Shown here: positions 1 to 8,488 of the stretch, piece by piece
Numbering within the stretch: the first letter of the stretch is position 1
Layout of the letters: the number at the start of each line of letters is the position of its first letter
Source: Verrucomicrobiota bacterium
Lineage (GTDB): Bacteria; Verrucomicrobiota; Verrucomicrobiia; Opitutales; Puniceicoccaceae
Direction of reading: 5' to 3'
Length of the DNA stretch: 62,820 bases
Assembly (NCBI GenBank): GCA_038744685.1
Contig: JBCDMB010000019.1
Span: forward strand, 1 to 62,820
Notes under the pieces: model-generated
Database searches by the model: none
Told to the model about the DNA's origin: nothing
What the model saw: the letters and a program-made list of their open reading frames with translations, nothing else
Made by a program: the position numbers and the translations under genes

Positions 1-589
1 GACGACCAGTGAATTCGAAGAAATCGCACGAGAGTGGATTCAAACGGCGAGAAATCCTGAAACCGGGCTTTTGTTTACCGAAATGGTTTACCAGCCCATG
101 CTCGAACTACTCGACTACCTGAGAGAAAACGATTTCGAGACGTGGATCGTATCCGGTGGCGGAATTGATTTCCTGAGACCGTGGTCGGCGGAAATTTACG
201 GTATCCCTCCGCAGCAGGTAATCGGTAGTTCCGTGAGAACTTCTTTTGCAGAAGAAGACGGAGAACCGATTCTGTTAAGGGAGGCCGAAATTGATTTCGT
301 GAATGACAAAGAAGGGAAACCGGTCGGCATTCAGCGACACATTGGAAAAAAACCGATCTTCGCTTCCGGTAATTCGGATGGGGACTTTCAGATGCTCCAG
401 TATACAACATCCGGTGACAGCCCGAGCTTCGGAATTCTCCTTCACCACACAGACGCTGAGCGAGAATGGGCCTACGATCGGAACTCAGAGGTCGGAAAGC
501 TCGACCGAGGCTTGGATGAAGCAGGCGAACGCGGATGGATGGTTATAGATATGGCAGAGGACTGGAATACTGTCTTCCCAAGAGATTAA
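1..589 (+). CDS. HAD-family phosphatase, 5' truncated by window edge
   Basis: The reading frame is open from base 2, so the start lies upstream of the window and only about the last 195 residues are visible. The visible part carries HAD motif II (WIVSGGG), then a lysine in GKKPIFASGNSDGD, where GNSDGD is the HAD motif IV metal-binding segment. This matches the phosphoserine-phosphatase-like branch of the HAD superfamily, which hydrolyses phosphomonoesters through an aspartyl-phosphate intermediate. The nucleophile motif (DxD) must lie upstream and cannot be checked. A TTG at 71 is an internal codon rather than a convincing start. The gene converges on the thioesterase, with 4 bases of 3' overlap. 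The substrate cannot be told from the sequence. Confidence 0.8.
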   Translation, partial: TTSEFEEIAREWIQTARNPETGLLFTEMVYQPMLELLDYLRENDFETWIVSGGGIDFLRPWSAEIYGIPPQQVIGSSVRTSFAEEDGEPILLREAEIDFVNDKEGKPVGIQRHIGKKPIFASGNSDGDFQMLQYTTSGDSPSFGILLHHTDAEREWAYDRNSEVGKLDRGLDEAGERGWMVIDMAEDWNTVFPRD

Positions 590-1029
590 TCGACCCACTC
601 GGCTAAAGTCTTTTGGAAATCCTCAGGAATGGCGAGCGCCTCCATCTCGTGAACTGCTTCGCCCGTTCTACGGACAACGTGAACCGTAGTCATTCTTCCA
701 CGGGCAATCTTTTTCCCTCTCAGACCGTCCTCAACACGGTAAAGTGCAAACGCAAATTCAATTGCCCGCACCTTCACCTCACTTACGAACAAAACAATTT
801 CAACTTCTTCTCCGAAGCTAATCGGCGCTTTAAAGTCGCACGAAGCACGCACTCGAGGCCAACCGTGAACCTCTCCTTCTTCCCTGCGGATTAGGCTTTG
901 ACCATGTTCACGGAAAAAGGCGTCCTCGGCGATTTCCATGTACCTAAAGTAATTCGAGAAATGGACGATACCTGCCATATCCGTTTCCGAGAAGGCAACC
1001 CGATGGCGAACGACAAACTCTTTTTTCAT
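586..1029 (-). CDS. YbgC/FadM-like hotdog-fold acyl-CoA thioesterase
   Basis: A 147-residue protein starting MKKEFVVRHRV. The SETDMAGIVHFSNYFRYME segment near the N-terminus matches the 4-hydroxybenzoyl-CoA thioesterase/YbgC family, in which the aspartate of D-x-x-G-(I/H)-V-x-(F/Y) is catalytic. Such enzymes hydrolyse acyl-CoA thioesters in the cytoplasm. The frame is open further upstream to 1137, but the ATG at 1029 is preferred because GGAG sits five bases before it and the family normally begins a few residues before the catalytic strand. It is transcribed divergently from ruvC. The substrate chain is unknown. Confidence 0.8.
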   Translation of the reverse strand: MKKEFVVRHRVAFSETDMAGIVHFSNYFRYMEIAEDAFFREHGQSLIRREEGEVHGWPRVRASCDFKAPISFGEEVEIVLFVSEVKVRAIEFAFALYRVEDGLRGKKIARGRMTTVHVVRRTGEAVHEMEALAIPEDFQKTLAEWVD

Positions 1030-1160
1030 AGAAACTCCAAACCAGTAAACGTAAACAGACCCCTCGACAGCGGCACTCTCAACAGAATCGTAAACACCCC
1101 GACACGAAAGGTTGAGACATTCTTTCAGAAGATCCACTCCGATCCGTAGTTTCTTCGGAT

Positions 1161-1796
1161 TTGCAGAGTGATCTTCGGTTCGATTACCTCTCTATCGTGG
1201 CAAGAAAAACGAACCAGTCGCTTTGGGGCGAATTTGTAAGAAACGGGGGCGTAGCCAATAAAACCTCAAAAGACATTCGAGCACGAGTCGACCGCACGCC
1301 GGTAGAAGGGTTAATTCTCGGGGTTGATCCCAGTCTACGAGGAACAGGCATTGCCGTCATCGAAGCGACTCGAAAGAGAGCCACGCTTCTACACTCCGAA
1401 GTTTTTCGATTTCCTTCCTCGTGGAAAACTGAGGGTTGTATCGGGGAGATTTCGCGAAGAATTGACCGCACCGTTCAAGACTACCCAATCCGGGCTGCTG
1501 CAGTCGAAGAGGCTATTTACGTCCAAAACTTTCGAACTGCGCTCACGCTTGGCGCGGCCAGAGGTTCCGCTATCGCCGCTCTGGTTCTGCGGGGAGTCGC
1601 TATCCACGAATACCCTCCACTTCGCATTAAACAGGCTCTGGTAGGCTACGGGCGTGCAAGCAAAGAGCAGGTACGCAGCACGCTAGCGCAGATGGTTGCA
1701 GGAGCAACCGACGAACTGACTCTGGATGAGTCTGACGCAGCCGCTACTGCGATATGCCACTGGCTCACCTTCCGAAAACCGATTGCAGGCGAGTGA
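1161..1796 (+). CDS. ruvC: Crossover junction endodeoxyribonuclease RuvC
   Basis: Holliday-junction resolvase of the RNase H fold, working with RuvAB in recombinational repair. In the longest frame the first catalytic Asp is D56 (GVDPSLRGTG), the Glu is E116 or E117 (VEEAIYVQNF), and the last acidic residues lie in LDESDAAATAICHW (D189, D192). That is the normal RuvC order and spacing. The 5' end is uncertain. The frame can start at TTG 1161 or GTG 1197, either of which gives an unusual N-terminal extension of about 40-50 residues before the catalytic strand, and there is no ATG in between. ruvA and ruvB are not next to it. The 3' end abuts the crtI-like gene. Confidence 0.9.
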   Translation: MQSDLRFDYLSIVARKTNQSLWGEFVRNGGVANKTSKDIRARVDRTPVEGLILGVDPSLRGTGIAVIEATRKRATLLHSEVFRFPSSWKTEGCIGEISRRIDRTVQDYPIRAAAVEEAIYVQNFRTALTLGAARGSAIAALVLRGVAIHEYPPLRIKQALVGYGRASKEQVRSTLAQMVAGATDELTLDESDAAATAICHWLTFRKPIAGE

Positions 1797-3298
1797 ACCG
1801 GAACAGTAAGACCTCCCGGGACTGTATCGTCATTGGGGGCGGAATTGGAGGTCTCGCGGCCGCCATCCGCCTTGCTTCCGAAGGAAAGAAGGTGACCATT
1901 ATAGAAAAAAACGCTCACCTTGGTGGTAAGTGCGACTACCTTGTTCGTGATGGCTTCCATTTTGACCTCGGACCGTCAGTACTCACTCTCCCCTTCCTTC
2001 TCGACGAGCTTTTTGCAGCCGCAGGTCGCCTCCGTGAAGACTATCTGGCAATCGAGCCGGTAGAACCAGGATGCAGCTACTTCTTCGCTGACGGAACGCG
2101 TTTCGATGCTCCTGGAACTATGGACGACTTCCAAAAGGCAATTGCGGAAGCCTTCCCTTCCGAGATCGACGGCTTTCGTAAATTTAGAGAACATCTCCAG
2201 CGTCTTTGGGAAGTAAGTGGCCCCGCCTATCTCTTTAACCCTCTCGGAATAAAGACCCTTCAATCGATTCCATTGAGAAAAGCGATCCGCGCTCTGCCCG
2301 ACCTGATTCCTGCAAAGATGGAGAACCGGTTGCAAAAGTTCTTTAAGGATCCCCGTCTCATCCAACTCTTTTCCCGCTTTGCCACCTACAACGGTTCTGA
2401 TCCGAAACGAACCCCTGCTACTTTTAACGTTGTTGCTCACGCGGAGCTCGCATTTGGCTCATGGCGCTGTGCGGGAGGCATGTACGCGCTCATCCGTGCA
2501 CTGACGAAGCTGGCTAAAGAGTTAGGGGTTGAGGTAATGACGAATACCGAAGTTGATCGGATCGACTTTAGGCCCGATGGAAGCCTAGATGGAGTACTCA
2601 CTAGGGAAGGATCTAAGATCAAGAGTCCCTTTGTCGTGTGTAATCAAGACGCAGCCACTGCTTGGTCAGGATCTCTTCTTTCTCAAAGTCGGTTCTCCCC
2701 AAGAAAGAGCCACAGAGCGGCAAAGATTGAATCTTCCAGCAGCGGCTTTGTGTTTCTGGCTGCACTCAACCGAAAACACGAAGAACTCGCCTGTCACAAC
2801 GTATTCTTCTCCTCCGACTACGACCGTGAATTTCGCGACCTTTTCGGACCGGGACAGCCCCTGCAGAATCCAACCATCTACGTTTCCCGACCTTCCTGCA
2901 AAGACCCATCACTTGCTCCCGAGGGTAAGGAAGGCTGGTTTGTCTTGATAAACGCACCTAGCTTACAAGCCTTCGAACATTGGGATGAACGGGAGTATGC
3001 GAAAGCAGTGACGTCTCAGTTGGTAGAGAGGTGTGGACTTGCGGAAGAAGAGATTGAGTGGATCCATTTTCACGGTCCTCGATTTTACCACGAACAATAC
3101 TCGGCGTGGAATGGATCACTCTACGGCCCGAGTTCAAACACCATGCGCCAGGGATTTTTGAGATTCCCCAACTCATCGCGAAGAATCGACGGCCTCGCTT
3201 TTTGTGGGGGTTCGGCTCACCCGGGCGGTGGCATACCATTGGTCCTCCTCAGCGGAAAGTTCGCTGCAACCGCTTGCTCCTCCTATCTAGAAGGATGA
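1793..3298 (+). CDS. CrtI-type phytoene desaturase/carotenoid oxidoreductase
   Basis: FAD-dependent amine-oxidase-fold enzyme of about 501 residues. The N-terminus has the dinucleotide-binding motif VIGGGIGGLAAAIRLASEGK followed by an acidic strand end (IIEKN) and GGKCDYLVRDGFHFDLGPS. The C-terminus has the CrtI signature FCGGSAHPGGGIPLVLLSGK. Family members desaturate or isomerise C30/C40 carotenoid backbones at the membrane, which suggests pigment synthesis. GTG at 1793 overlaps the ruvC stop (GTGA) and puts the Rossmann motif about ten residues in, so I prefer it. An ATG at 1754 in the same frame would overlap ruvC by 43 bases. No phytoene synthase is visible nearby, so the exact substrate is unresolved. 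Confidence 0.85.
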   Translation: MNRNSKTSRDCIVIGGGIGGLAAAIRLASEGKKVTIIEKNAHLGGKCDYLVRDGFHFDLGPSVLTLPFLLDELFAAAGRLREDYLAIEPVEPGCSYFFADGTRFDAPGTMDDFQKAIAEAFPSEIDGFRKFREHLQRLWEVSGPAYLFNPLGIKTLQSIPLRKAIRALPDLIPAKMENRLQKFFKDPRLIQLFSRFATYNGSDPKRTPATFNVVAHAELAFGSWRCAGGMYALIRALTKLAKELGVEVMTNTEVDRIDFRPDGSLDGVLTREGSKIKSPFVVCNQDAATAWSGSLLSQSRFSPRKSHRAAKIESSSSGFVFLAALNRKHEELACHNVFFSSDYDREFRDLFGPGQPLQNPTIYVSRPSCKDPSLAPEGKEGWFVLINAPSLQAFEHWDEREYAKAVTSQLVERCGLAEEEIEWIHFHGPRFYHEQYSAWNGSLYGPSSNTMRQGFLRFPNSSRRIDGLAFCGGSAHPGGGIPLVLLSGKFAATACSSYLEG

Positions 3299-4320
3299 CG
3301 AGAGCCTGGGTTTTCCTTTGCCTATTAGCTCATGCCAACGGGCTTCTCATTGCCCAGATCACACCACGAGTTACCAGCCGAGCACCTGAGCAGGGTAACG
3401 TAACCGATGAAACAGAATACGCTATACTTCGGGGCTCCTCCTACAACTTTCTCGATAGTGCGAAGAACTACGTCTACCTCTTTTTCAATGAAAACCTCCA
3501 GATAATTGATAGCGAGCTTTCCGACGGCGAAGAGATTCAAGACAACACCTTCGCGAACAGAATGCGTTTCAGCCCCTACGCGATCTATCAACCGAACTCT
3601 TCCAGTAAATTTAGTCTCGATCTCGATTACTCAGCATCCATTCGTTTACCGAGACTGGAAAAACGTTTGAGGCTCATAATTGACACAGGTGACATAGCGC
3701 CCCTTCCAGCCACCCAACCAGACGAAGAGGAAAACGAACCATTGGTCGGCCTTCAGCGGAATATTCGCAGGTACGGATCGGCCCGCCTCGGAGTAAAACT
3801 AGGTCTCCCGGTAGTTGGTTATGCAATCGCGTCATGGCAGCGCAACTACCGGGCCGACGCCTGGCATATCCGCCCCAGTGGTGACGTTTTCTACCAGACC
3901 GATGACGAAGGATTCGGAACGGGAACAAACCTCCTCTTCGGTCGATGGTGGGGTAGATTCACAGGAAAGAGTTCTTCGGGGATCAGGATTACTGAGGCAA
4001 CAGAAGGATTTGAGTGGGCATCGGCGATCGATTTTATGCACGCAGCGCGCCTGATCGAGCCATCGGATGACCCACCTCTCATCTCTTCATCCGCGCTGAA
4101 CCGCGGACTTGCCCTAACTTATAGGATCTCGGGTCATATCAGTGGTAGCAAGACGATCGACGAGCATCGGGTATCGCTCACTTATCGTTACCCTCTCCGC
4201 AAAAACTGGATGTTTCTTGTTATCAGCCCTGAGATCCGATGGGAGCGCGACAACGACTGGGGACCTGATGAACGAATTCGGGTCGGGATCGATATGCTAT
4301 TCTGGGGAATTACCCGTTAG
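3295..4320 (+). CDS. Exported outer-membrane-like protein of unknown function
   Basis: The ATG at 3295 overlaps the stop of the desaturase (ATGA), so the two are translationally coupled. The 341-residue product begins MTRAWVFLCLLAHANGLLIAQ, a plausible signal peptide. The rest alternates short amphipathic strands with aromatic-rich turns (SLDLDYSASIRL, ALTYRISGHI, VSLTYRYPL) and ends in an aromatic strand (IDMLFWGITR). This resembles an outer-membrane beta-barrel. No catalytic motif is recognised. Coupling to a carotenoid gene suggests an envelope role, but that is inference. The frame is open back to 3058, but the upstream part only shadows the desaturase. Confidence 0.65.
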   Translation: MTRAWVFLCLLAHANGLLIAQITPRVTSRAPEQGNVTDETEYAILRGSSYNFLDSAKNYVYLFFNENLQIIDSELSDGEEIQDNTFANRMRFSPYAIYQPNSSSKFSLDLDYSASIRLPRLEKRLRLIIDTGDIAPLPATQPDEEENEPLVGLQRNIRRYGSARLGVKLGLPVVGYAIASWQRNYRADAWHIRPSGDVFYQTDDEGFGTGTNLLFGRWWGRFTGKSSSGIRITEATEGFEWASAIDFMHAARLIEPSDDPPLISSSALNRGLALTYRISGHISGSKTIDEHRVSLTYRYPLRKNWMFLVISPEIRWERDNDWGPDERIRVGIDMLFWGITR

Positions 4321-4342
4321 AGCAGAGCACACCACCCTCCTC

Positions 4343-5530
4343 TTACACCAATACCGTCGACTCTTCGACCGGCTCTTCTACGATAGTTTGAGTCAGACTC
4401 GGCTTTAGTGGATAACGGAAAATCCGCCCTTCGTAATTTCGCAAAACGATTTCTTCAGCGGTTACTTTCTCCACGTAATCAGGATTGATTGGAATCTTTC
4501 CGCCCCCGCCGGGCGCGTCGATGACAAACTGAGGGATCGCATACCCCGTAGTAGAGCCTCGAAGCGATCGAATAATTTCAACACCCTTTTCAACACTAGT
4601 CCGAAAATGAGCGCTGCCGGTGATCAGGTCACACTGATACAAGTAGTAGGGTCTCACCCTCATCATCAACAGGCGGTGGATCAAAGAACGGTAGGTGTCG
4701 GGATCATCATTCACTCCTCGCAAGAGAACTGATTGGTTGCCAATTGGAGTCCCTGAAAAGGATAGTCTTTCGCAAGCCTGAAACAATTCTTCCGTGCACT
4801 CTTTCGGGTGGTTCACATGAATACTTATCCAGACCGGACCATGCCTACGAAGGACCTCGCAGAACTTGTCGTTAATTCTTTGCGGCAGGAAAACGGGGAT
4901 TCTGCTTCCAATCCGAATGAACTCGACATGAGGAATTGCCCGCAGCCGACCGAGGAGATAGTCGAGCTTTGTATCGTTCAGAAGCAATGGGTCTCCACCA
5001 CTCAGAAGAACGTCGCGCACTTCTGAATGTTGCTCGATGTAGGACAGTCCTTCTTCAAAGCTCGGGTGGAAATTATAGTCCTGGGCGTTCGAAACCAAAC
5101 GACTCCTGGTGCAGTAACGGCAGTAGGACGCACACTGGTCAGTTACAAGAAACAGGACTCGATCAGGGTAGCGATGGACCAGACCTTTGACCGGCATAGT
5201 AGACTCTTCGCCAACAGGATCCAGTAGTTCTTCCGGGGCTCTCTGTGTCTCTCCGGCCCGTGGAATCATCTGCAGCCGCACCGGGCACCGAGGATCTTTC
5301 GGATCGATCAGGTTAAAAAAGTAGGGAGTGATCGCGAGAGAAAGTTTGAATTCCGCAAACTTAGTTCCTGCCTTTTCTTCAGGAGTGAGGTCGATGTACC
5401 TCTCAAGCTGCTCGACGGTCGAAATGCGATTCTGCATCTGCCATCGCCAACTTTTCCATTTTTGTTCGGGAACATCGGACCAGTAGCCCTGGCCCTTGAA
5501 CCAATCCTCACGACGGTCGTCGGGATACAT
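4343..5530 (-). CDS. kamA: L-lysine 2,3-aminomutase (radical SAM, PLP)
   Basis: A 395-residue KamA-family protein. The radical-SAM cluster motif is C133-A-S-Y-C137-R-Y-C140. The PLP lysine is K345 in DAPGGGGKIPI. The two aspartates that bind the substrate lysine amino group in the clostridial enzyme are both present (D301 in QCDLITG, D338 in VIDAPGG), which favours lysine over glutamate specificity. The length and the N-terminal WRWQMQNRIS segment fit KamA rather than the shorter EpmB. The product beta-lysine is the precursor of the osmolyte N-epsilon-acetyl-beta-lysine, but no acetyltransferase (ablB) lies beside it. It is convergent with the outer-membrane gene and divergent from carA. Confidence 0.88.
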   Translation of the reverse strand: MYPDDRREDWFKGQGYWSDVPEQKWKSWRWQMQNRISTVEQLERYIDLTPEEKAGTKFAEFKLSLAITPYFFNLIDPKDPRCPVRLQMIPRAGETQRAPEELLDPVGEESTMPVKGLVHRYPDRVLFLVTDQCASYCRYCTRSRLVSNAQDYNFHPSFEEGLSYIEQHSEVRDVLLSGGDPLLLNDTKLDYLLGRLRAIPHVEFIRIGSRIPVFLPQRINDKFCEVLRRHGPVWISIHVNHPKECTEELFQACERLSFSGTPIGNQSVLLRGVNDDPDTYRSLIHRLLMMRVRPYYLYQCDLITGSAHFRTSVEKGVEIIRSLRGSTTGYAIPQFVIDAPGGGGKIPINPDYVEKVTAEEIVLRNYEGRIFRYPLKPSLTQTIVEEPVEESTVLV

Positions 5531-5745
5531 ACGATCTTTCTACGTTGTCCAAAATTACTTCAGAAACCGCCGAAAATAGCCACAGATATTCAGAATGTCA
5601 AAGAGAGGCACACTCTTGCGGTTTAAGTATTTGTCGACATTTCCAGGTCACCAAGAGGAAAGATCCTGAGTATCCCCTTTCTATTCGCCTCGTAACTAAA
5701 GATTTTCTTTGCGCCAACCCTCTGCAACCTCAAGAACAGGATGCC

Positions 5746-6909
5746 ATGGAAAACAGGCCGGCGGTTTTTGCTCTCGAAGATGGAAGTTGTTTTTTCGGAT
5801 CAGTCTTTGGTGCGGTGAGAACCGTTGTTGGCGAAGCCGTTTTCAATACCAGCATGACCGGGTATCAGGAAATACTGACGGACCCATCGTACTTTGGGCA
5901 GATCGTTACGATGACCACTCCCCAAATCGGCAATTACGGAGTCAATTTCTCCGACCCCGAATCTGCAAAACCACAGGTGAGTGGATTCGTCGTCAGAGAG
6001 ATCAGCCCTGTCGCAAGTAATTGGCGCTCCCGGATGGCTCTTCCCGAATATCTGAAAGAGAACGGCATTCCTGGTATCAGCGGTGTCGATACTAGAGCGA
6101 TTACAAAGAAAACCCGAACGGCTGGAGCAATGAAGAGTTGCCTTTCCACTGAAGGTATCTCTGGGGAAGAAGCCGTGAAACGGGCGCGTGAATGGACTGG
6201 GTTGGACGGAGTGGACTTCGTAAAGGAAGTCTCACGCAAAACCTCTGAATCGTTCAACGGAAGCACCGCAGACTGCCTTCCATTTACTGTCCCAGGAACC
6301 CAACTTAAGCAAAAACGGGATAGGCGAAAACGCTTCAAGATAGCCGCGATCGATTTTGGTGCGAAAGACTCTATTCTCAAACGGTTGAGCGAGCACAGCT
6401 TTGACGTCACCGTGTTCCCAGCCAACGTTTCGGCGGAAGAAATTAACAAATTTGATCCCGATGGTGTATTTTTATCCAACGGTCCGGGAGATCCGAGTGC
6501 TGTCACCTACGCCCATAAAACCGTATCGAATCTAATTGATCGCTACCCGACTTTCGGCATTTGCTTTGGACACCAAGTGATCACCCATGCGGTTGGTGGT
6601 AGCACTTTCAAATTGAAGTTTGGTCATCGAGGAGGCAATCAACCGGTGAAGGATCTTGAAACAGGCCAAGTGATGATCACCGCGCAAAACCATGGTTTCG
6701 CCTCTGACCCAGACTCGTTGACCAACAAAGCGACCGTCACGGAGATCAACCTAAACGATAAGACCGTCGCCGGAATCCGTCTGAAGAATAGACCGGTGTT
6801 TTCCGTTCAATACCACCCGGAGGCGGGTCCGGGTCCGAACGACGGGACTGCTAATTTCGAGAAGTTCTACGATATGATCGCAAACTTCCAGAAAGACCGG
6901 GTTCAGTAA
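5746..6909 (+). CDS. carA: Carbamoyl-phosphate synthase small subunit
   Basis: Glutamine amidotransferase subunit of 387 residues that supplies ammonia to CarB for pyrimidine and arginine synthesis. The N-terminal CPSase domain has VFNTSMTGYQEILTDPSY. The class I amidotransferase domain has the nucleophile in GICFGHQ and the His/Glu of the triad in YHPEAGPGP. ATG 5746 has AGGA about four bases upstream and begins MENRPAVFALEDG, as expected. The frame is open to 5545 but that stretch is leader. carB is not adjacent. The 3' end overlaps the convergent lipoprotein gene by 7 bases. Confidence 0.95.
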   Translation: MENRPAVFALEDGSCFFGSVFGAVRTVVGEAVFNTSMTGYQEILTDPSYFGQIVTMTTPQIGNYGVNFSDPESAKPQVSGFVVREISPVASNWRSRMALPEYLKENGIPGISGVDTRAITKKTRTAGAMKSCLSTEGISGEEAVKRAREWTGLDGVDFVKEVSRKTSESFNGSTADCLPFTVPGTQLKQKRDRRKRFKIAAIDFGAKDSILKRLSEHSFDVTVFPANVSAEEINKFDPDGVFLSNGPGDPSAVTYAHKTVSNLIDRYPTFGICFGHQVITHAVGGSTFKLKFGHRGGNQPVKDLETGQVMITAQNHGFASDPDSLTNKATVTEINLNDKTVAGIRLKNRPVFSVQYHPEAGPGPNDGTANFEKFYDMIANFQKDRVQ

Positions 6910-7172
6910 TCCTGAAGGGTGATGAGACCCCACAAGAGGGTGACCGAATCGCCGCTGTAGTTATCACGAGCAGTCACCTCATTTACACTCACTGCCGAAG
7001 TGGTCCTACCAGCCTCCTTGAAAGATCCTTTCTGAGAGTTTACGATGCCGAAAAAGTTGTAGTTATTGTTGGGCTTCAGCATGTTCTCACGCTGAGCAGT
7101 CGTTGGACCCGTATTGCATCCAGAAAGAGCAAGAAGGCAGAAAGCGGATAAGAGCAGGGCAAATTTCTTCAT
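6903..7172 (-). CDS. Small lipoprotein of unknown function
   Basis: An 89-residue protein starting MKKFALLLSAFCLLALSGC, a textbook lipoprotein signal with lipobox LSGC. The mature part is short and polar (NTGPTTAQREN...), with a region that could form a few beta strands (NNYNFFGIVNSQKGSF, NYSGDSVTLLWG). I do not recognise a family. The frame is open 12 codons further upstream, but the Lys-Lys-hydrophobic-Cys arrangement sets ATG 7172 as the start. It converges on carA. Confidence 0.7.
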   Translation of the reverse strand: MKKFALLLSAFCLLALSGCNTGPTTAQRENMLKPNNNYNFFGIVNSQKGSFKEAGRTTSAVSVNEVTARDNYSGDSVTLLWGLITLQDY

Positions 7173-7433
7173 CAACACAAAAGTCGTTGAGATTCTTTGG
7201 CTTTGCAACGCAAATTTTAATCCAAAGAAAAGACCAACCCGAGCTCTTTGGTCTTGTCATTGAGACCGTGAATCAAATTCTTGATCCGTCCTCGAACGTT
7301 CCTACAGTCTACTTCTCAAGGCCAATCTTTCGCAGCTACACTTCACCGACTTCTGCAGCTACGCCAGAGCGCCCATTCTACTTTCTACTCAACCAATCTC
7401 CGACAATCTAAAGAACCGCGAACAATTATTACC

Positions 7434-7934
7434 ATGTTGACCGACGAAACCGTAATCAAGCTGCTCAATGAGCAAATCATCAACGAGTTTGAATCCTCTC
7501 AAATCTACTTGGCAATGTCCGGATGGTTTGAAACAACTCCCTACAAAGGTTTTGCCGCGAAATACCGGGCGGCCGGGTTAGAAGAACATGGCCATGGGAT
7601 GAAGTTTTTCGACTTCCTCTGCGACCGCGATGGTCCGATCTCAATTCAGGCAGTTCCGACCCCCCCGGGCGAATACGACTCCGTTCTGGCAGCCGCAAAG
7701 AACGCTTTGGCCCAGGAGCGAAAAGTCTCCGGACAAATCCGGCGGATCTACGAAGCAGCTGAAGAAGCAGAGGATTACGAGACCAAAGAGTTTCTCCACT
7801 TTTTCCTCGCTGAGCAAGTGCAGGAGGAGAAGGAAGCGAAGGACTTTATGGAATACGTGGAAAGCGCAGAAGGGGATCCAAGTGCTCTCCTTACCCTAGA
7901 TGAGCAAGCTGGCTCTGAATCATCTTCGGCGTAA
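7434..7934 (+). CDS. ftn: Bacterial non-heme ferritin
   Basis: Iron-storage protein of 166 residues, forming a 24-subunit cage in the family. Ferroxidase ligands are in place: E18 (INEFESSQIYLAMSGW), E51 and H54 (EEHGHGMKFF, matching the family E-x-x-H), and the later LAEQVQEEKEA helix with Glu/Gln. The start is ATG 7434; the frame extends upstream to 7281, but that part has no ferritin similarity. It faces the FTR1 permease-flavodoxin pair, so uptake and storage of iron are grouped here. No clear Fur box was recognised upstream. Confidence 0.93.
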   Translation: MLTDETVIKLLNEQIINEFESSQIYLAMSGWFETTPYKGFAAKYRAAGLEEHGHGMKFFDFLCDRDGPISIQAVPTPPGEYDSVLAAAKNALAQERKVSGQIRRIYEAAEEAEDYETKEFLHFFLAEQVQEEKEAKDFMEYVESAEGDPSALLTLDEQAGSESSSA

Positions 7935-7940
7935 GCGAAG

Positions 7941-7975
7941 GCAGCCGTTTACTCCGGCGAGGCTTTAACGGCTGC
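7941..7975. terminator. Hairpin between convergent ferritin and flavodoxin genes
   Basis: Perfect 9-base inverted repeat GCAGCCGTT / AACGGCTGC with a 17-base loop, just past the ferritin stop and before the flavodoxin stop. Its position suits a bidirectional transcription stop, but neither side has a run of T, so this is a weak terminator call. Confidence 0.35.
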
Positions 7976-8044
7976 AGTCTAGGACTCCCAGGTAGAAAAC
8001 CAGCTGGTAGCAGATTCAGGAAATTCTCCTGCAACAGATCTCTG

Positions 8045-8488
8045 TCAGTGGGTGGGAAGATGGGCACTAATCGCCTCTGCCCACGCCGGTAGGCGCTCTG
8101 CTTGGTCTAGGTTGCACTCTTCTACCTCCATCAGCTGGTTCGCGCCAGCTTCGCTCAAAAGGTAGTCGCAGGAATTACCGAATCCACAGAAAATTGTGTA
8201 GTCGATGTCGCCCAAGGCGAAGACGGCATACTGAAGATGTGTAAGCGAATCCTTGGGCAAACCCTCAAGACTTTGGTGAAACTCTTCTGCGTCATCCGGA
8301 GGATCACCCTCTCCATAGGTGCTGACCACAAACACGGCAAACTCTTCAGACTTTAGGTCTTCAGCGGTGACATCAACCAGATTCCTTAACCGGACTGGGT
8401 GATTTCTCCCTTCAAGGTCTTTCTGTAGCCATTCTGCACACGCCTCAGCGTTTCCCGTTTGTGTCGCGAAGAAGATCGTCGTCATCAT
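8045..8488 (-). CDS. Flavodoxin/MioC-like FMN protein
   Basis: A 147-residue single-domain flavodoxin. The FMN phosphate loop is FFATQTGNAEACAEWL near the N-terminus. The other isoalloxazine-side loops are VSTYGEGDPPDDAEEF and FALGDIDYTIFCGFG, the latter like MioC and the FMN domain of cytochrome P450 reductase/sulfite reductase. It should carry electrons in the cytoplasm. The start overlaps the stop of the FTR1 gene (ATGA), so it is co-translated with an iron permease. A role in reducing iron after import is plausible but is inference. Confidence 0.85.
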   Translation of the reverse strand: MMTTIFFATQTGNAEACAEWLQKDLEGRNHPVRLRNLVDVTAEDLKSEEFAVFVVSTYGEGDPPDDAEEFHQSLEGLPKDSLTHLQYAVFALGDIDYTIFCGFGNSCDYLLSEAGANQLMEVEECNLDQAERLPAWAEAISAHLPTH

